Positions 61,516 through 64,000 of a stretch of 64,000 nt of DNA are shown piece after piece. The stretch's first letter is position 1, and each line of letters starts with the position of its first letter. The DNA comes from Candidatus Meridianibacter frigidus. GTDB taxonomy: Bacteria; Vulcanimicrobiota; Vulcanimicrobiia; Vulcanimicrobiales; Vulcanimicrobiaceae. Location: positions 1-64,000 of the forward strand of contig QHBJ01000013.1 of assembly GCA_003243975.1 (NCBI GenBank), in the 5' to 3' direction. The notes beneath the pieces are model-generated. The model made no database searches and was not told the origin of the DNA. It saw only the letters and a list, made by a program, of their open reading frames with translations. Position numbers and translations under genes: made by a program.

Positions 61516-62673
61516 TTATCTTTGCGAGGGCTGAAGAGTGATGGACATCCGCGAGAAGTCGTACGTTACTGCGTAGTGCTTGAGAAATTCGTGCGAGACT
61601 ACGCCGGCTGCGTGAAATGGGAACGTCGTCAGCGGCGAGCCCGCAGGCGTAAAGACTCCGGGAACGTTTTTTTGGCAGGCGGTGGACAGGCACACCCGGC
61701 CGGCGCGCACGGGGAAGAACCGCACCATGCCCCCGCCGCCGAGGCCCTCCGACGAGTGGGTTCGATCAACGGTAATGCCAGCGGCCGAGAGGATATTTGC
61801 CTCGGGCGAGAAGCCCACGCCGGCTCCGCCTGAATCCACCAAGAACAATTGATCGCTCAGCGAGTTCACGCTGCCGCGTGTGAAGATAAAGTGATCGCCC
61901 ACTAACCAGAATGGCATCCGCACCGCCCCTGCATCGACCGGCGGCTCACTGCCCTGTTGGCGCAGAATGAGTTGCTTACCGGGGTAATCCACGGTCGCCA
62001 GAAAGCGCGAAAGAAAAACGGTTCCCACGATGGCATCAGGATGGCGCGATCCGAAAAAAGGAACGCCTCGCGTTGGCAGGACCGCGGCGGAAACCGGTCC
62101 TACGTGTGCTCCGCCGAGATCGGCAGACTGGAACTCGGCGAGTCGTATCGCGGCCTTTTGGCCGCCCGCGAAGGTTCCCGTGCCACCTTCACGAGTTTGC
62201 ACGCCCAATTCTTGCGCTAGCCCCGGATCGATGACGATATCCGGTGCGCCCGTGTCCAGGAAGGCCAAGACGTCGCGCCCGTTGAGCTTCATCGCAAACA
62301 AGGGAAGCGGATCGACCGCCAAGAGCGGAACGCGCGTCTCTCCACCCACGAAGCTTACCGCGCGTGCGCTCTCTGCGATCTTGCGCCGCTGGTCGATCGC
62401 ATGCAATAGGTTCGCGGCCAGCTGATTTGTGTTGTCGGCCATCACGGCGAGAAGCGCCCGCCGGCGCGCTTCATCAAGCCGGTTTTCATAAAACAGCACG
62501 CGCGCGAGCGCAGCATTCACGCGGGGATCGTTTGAATTCTCCATGGCAAGCTCGGTGTAAGCCGTCTTGGCGGCTGTAAAGTCGCCGGCTGCAAAGAGCG
62601 CATCCGCGTTCGGCGCCCCCAGGGCCGCGCCGAATCCGAGCGCGAAGGCCAGCAGTGCCGCTACAATGCGCAC
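61516..62673 (-). CDS. Exported TPR/two-motif aspartic protease-like protein
   Basis: A 385-aa protein with a signal peptide (MRIVAALLAFALGFGAALGA). Residues about 24-100 are TPR-like helices. Two retropepsin-like motifs follow: FLDTGAPDIVID (Asp140) and FLVDSGGAGVGF (Asp280). In viral retropepsins two identical chains each supply one Asp; here one chain has both, in a pepsin-like layout. GTG 62673 directly follows the stop of the E2 gene. The function is likely periplasmic proteolysis, but activity is inferred only from the motifs. Confidence 0.85.
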   Translation of the reverse strand: MRIVAALLAFALGFGAALGAPNADALFAAGDFTAAKTAYTELAMENSNDPRVNAALARVLFYENRLDEARRRALLAVMADNTNQLAANLLHAIDQRRKIAESARAVSFVGGETRVPLLAVDPLPLFAMKLNGRDVLAFLDTGAPDIVIDPGLAQELGVQTREGGTGTFAGGQKAAIRLAEFQSADLGGAHVGPVSAAVLPTRGVPFFGSRHPDAIVGTVFLSRFLATVDYPGKQLILRQQGSEPPVDAGAVRMPFWLVGDHFIFTRGSVNSLSDQLFLVDSGGAGVGFSPEANILSAAGITVDRTHSSEGLGGGGMVRFFPVRAGRVCLSTACQKNVPGVFTPAGSPLTTFPFHAAGVVSHEFLKHYAVTYDFSRMSITLQPSQR

Positions 62674-63990
62674 CTAGAGTGCTCCATCCGGACCCATTGC
62701 CTCCAAACGTTTCTTGAGATCAGCCAAGAACCCGCTGGCCACGTATCCGTCAACCACGCGGTGATCGAGCGAGAGGCAGACGTTCATCATGCTGCGGATC
62801 GCAATGGCGTCGTCCTTCGTTACGACCGGTTTCTTCACCACGGCTTCCATCGTTACGATCCCGGCTTGGCCGCCATTGATGATCGGCGCGGATGCGTACG
62901 ATCCGTTGGCACCATTATTATTGACCGTAAATGTCCCGCCTGCCAGCTCGTCGACGCCCAATTTGCCGCGCCGTGCTTTGTCGATCAACTCCCCGGCCGC
63001 CAAAGCCAAGCCCTTTATTGAAAGTTTGTCGGCATTCTTGATGACCGGTACCACCAAGTTGGTCGCGAGCCCGATCGCGATGCCGATATTCACTTCTTTG
63101 TTGACGTAAATTCCCTCATCGGTGAATTTAGCATTCATCAGCGGGAATGCTCCGATGGCTTCGATCACCGCTCGGATGAAGAAGGGAAGAAGCGTAAGCG
63201 AGTGTCCGTGATCGCGCACGAAACGGTCCTTTTCACGCGTGCGCCACTTCCAGAGATCGGTGACGTCCACTTCGACCATGGACCACGCGTGTGGCGCCGT
63301 GCGCTTGCTCTCCACCATGCGCTGTGCGATAATTTTGCGCGCTTGATTGAGCGGGATGGTGGTTCCCGGGATTGGATCGCCGTAGCTGCTCTTTCCATCG
63401 GCTGGAATCGGTTTAGCGCTGATGGCCTGGCCAACTGCGGCCGCTGGCCCCATGCGGGCGGCCGCCAGGACGTCGTCCGCGGTGACGCGTCCATTCTGCC
63501 CGCTGCCCTTGAGCTGTGCGATGTCGATATGATGCTCGCGCGCTAGCCGGCGAACCGCGGGAGACGCGCCGCGAAGCGATGCTTCACTGCTTACCGCCTG
63601 TCCGGCGTGGGAGCCGTTGGAGGGAGCTGTGGCCGCAGGCGCAGGTGCGACCGGTGCATCGCTTTTGCCGGGAACCGGTTCTTGGGAAGCTTGTTTGTTG
63701 GCTTCAGCTTTTTCAGCCGCCGGCGTGGAACGCGCCGAACTTGCGGCAGCGCCCACCTCCTCTATGACGGCAATCGGCGTGCCGGTGGCGACGGTCTCGC
63801 CTTCCTTTACCAGGAGTTCCTTGATGGTGCCGGTGACCGGCGCGGGAACTTCAGCGTTGACCTTGTCGGTGGATACTTCAACGAACGCTTCGTACTTCTC
63901 AACCGATTCGCCGGGTTTCTTGAGCCACTGCGCGACGGTTCCCTCGGTCACCGTTTCGCCCAGTTGCGGCATCGTTATAGTGGTGGGCAT
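62674..63990 (-). CDS. Dihydrolipoamide acyltransferase (E2) of a 2-oxo acid dehydrogenase complex
   Basis: A 438-aa E2 component. The N-terminal lipoyl domain has the lipoylated Lys43 in EVSTDKVNAEVPAP. An Ala/Pro-rich linker (about 85-135) leads to the E3-binding domain (SPAVRRLAREHHIDIAQLKGSGQNGRV, in part). The catalytic domain ends with SLDHRVVDGYVASGFL, where His and Asp form the active site. The single lipoyl domain and motif fit BkdB/SucB-like E2s; the exact 2-oxo acid is not clear. The ATG lies 10 bp from the window edge, so E1/E3 genes may be just beyond it. Confidence 0.93.
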   Translation of the reverse strand: MPTTITMPQLGETVTEGTVAQWLKKPGESVEKYEAFVEVSTDKVNAEVPAPVTGTIKELLVKEGETVATGTPIAVIEEVGAAASSARSTPAAEKAEANKQASQEPVPGKSDAPVAPAPAATAPSNGSHAGQAVSSEASLRGASPAVRRLAREHHIDIAQLKGSGQNGRVTADDVLAAARMGPAAAVGQAISAKPIPADGKSSYGDPIPGTTIPLNQARKIIAQRMVESKRTAPHAWSMVEVDVTDLWKWRTREKDRFVRDHGHSLTLLPFFIRAVIEAIGAFPLMNAKFTDEGIYVNKEVNIGIAIGLATNLVVPVIKNADKLSIKGLALAAGELIDKARRGKLGVDELAGGTFTVNNNGANGSYASAPIINGGQAGIVTMEAVVKKPVVTKDDAIAIRSMMNVCLSLDHRVVDGYVASGFLADLKKRLEAMGPDGAL

Positions 63991-64000
63991 TATTTAATCC

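Noticed and set aside
1-64000. CRISPR array, insertion sequence or prophage genes
   Set aside because: I saw no regularly spaced direct repeats, no transposase or integrase motif, and no phage structural genes.

Overview
The window is chromosomal DNA from a moderately high-GC, diderm-like bacterium. It has dense co-oriented gene runs, many GTG/TTG starts and frequent ATGA-type overlaps. Several traits fit an uncultured soil lineage such as Eremiobacterota/Vulcanimicrobiota (WPS-2): futalosine-type menaquinone genes, copper-amine-oxidase-N 'stalk' proteins, a single-chain GlyRS and a KGG stress protein. No rRNA or marker phylogeny is available here, so that placement is inference.

Layout. 1-2.7 kb: a hipBA toxin-antitoxin module with a tandem operator, then the remains of a class III cyclase gene. 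2.7-8.7 kb: rlmN, an exported protein, a possible T-box-like leader, and glyS overlapping ppdK. 8.8-15.5 kb: a small exported protein, an exported alpha/beta hydrolase, an HD phosphohydrolase, and the dnaG-rpoD operon. 15.5-21.5 kb: a TMEM175-like channel, a minus-strand KGG operon, a HEAT-cyclophilin, a frameshifted small membrane gene, proline dehydrogenase and an orphan ModB-like permease. 21.5-27.5 kb: mntP behind a structured leader, kamB-kamC-kce (lysine-fermentation type genes without the aminomutase) and an OppB/OppC permease pair. 27.6-28.8 kb: tRNA-Leu(GAG), a vapBC-type module and a 467-bp structured gap. 28.8-34.5 kb: an RND pump with extra membrane helices and two stalk-domain paralogues. 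34.5-49.5 kb: a long plus-strand run: SDR, M1 aminopeptidase-HEAT, PBP4-like peptidase, TldD/TldE, malic enzyme, propeller-phosphoesterase, DDAH-like protein, metallophosphatase and an ABC-2 exporter. 49.5-53 kb: TlpA-TPR fusion, HTH-MBL fusion, thioredoxin reductase. 53-64 kb: a minus-strand run: E2 acyltransferase, two-motif aspartic protease, QueD, QueE, MqnB, MqnD, NamZ, GlcD, GlcE, PepP and a TIGR01777 epimerase.

How the genes fit together. The biosynthetic themes are menaquinone (MqnB, MqnD), 7-deazaguanine (QueD, QueE), central carbon (PPDK, malic enzyme, E2, GlcDE) and peptide or cell-wall turnover (M1, M24, TldDE, PBP4, NamZ). Several systems are only partly present: GlcDE without GlcF, OppBC without binding protein or ATPases, kamBC-kce without kamDE, RND without an adaptor.

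No complete unknown system stands out. The observations most worth checking are a DDAH-like protein that has lost both catalytic residues, an SDR with Tyr replaced by His, an RND pump with about four extra membrane segments, an HTH-MBL fusion, the orphan kamBC-kce set, the T-box-like glyS leader, and a probable CTG start for OppB.
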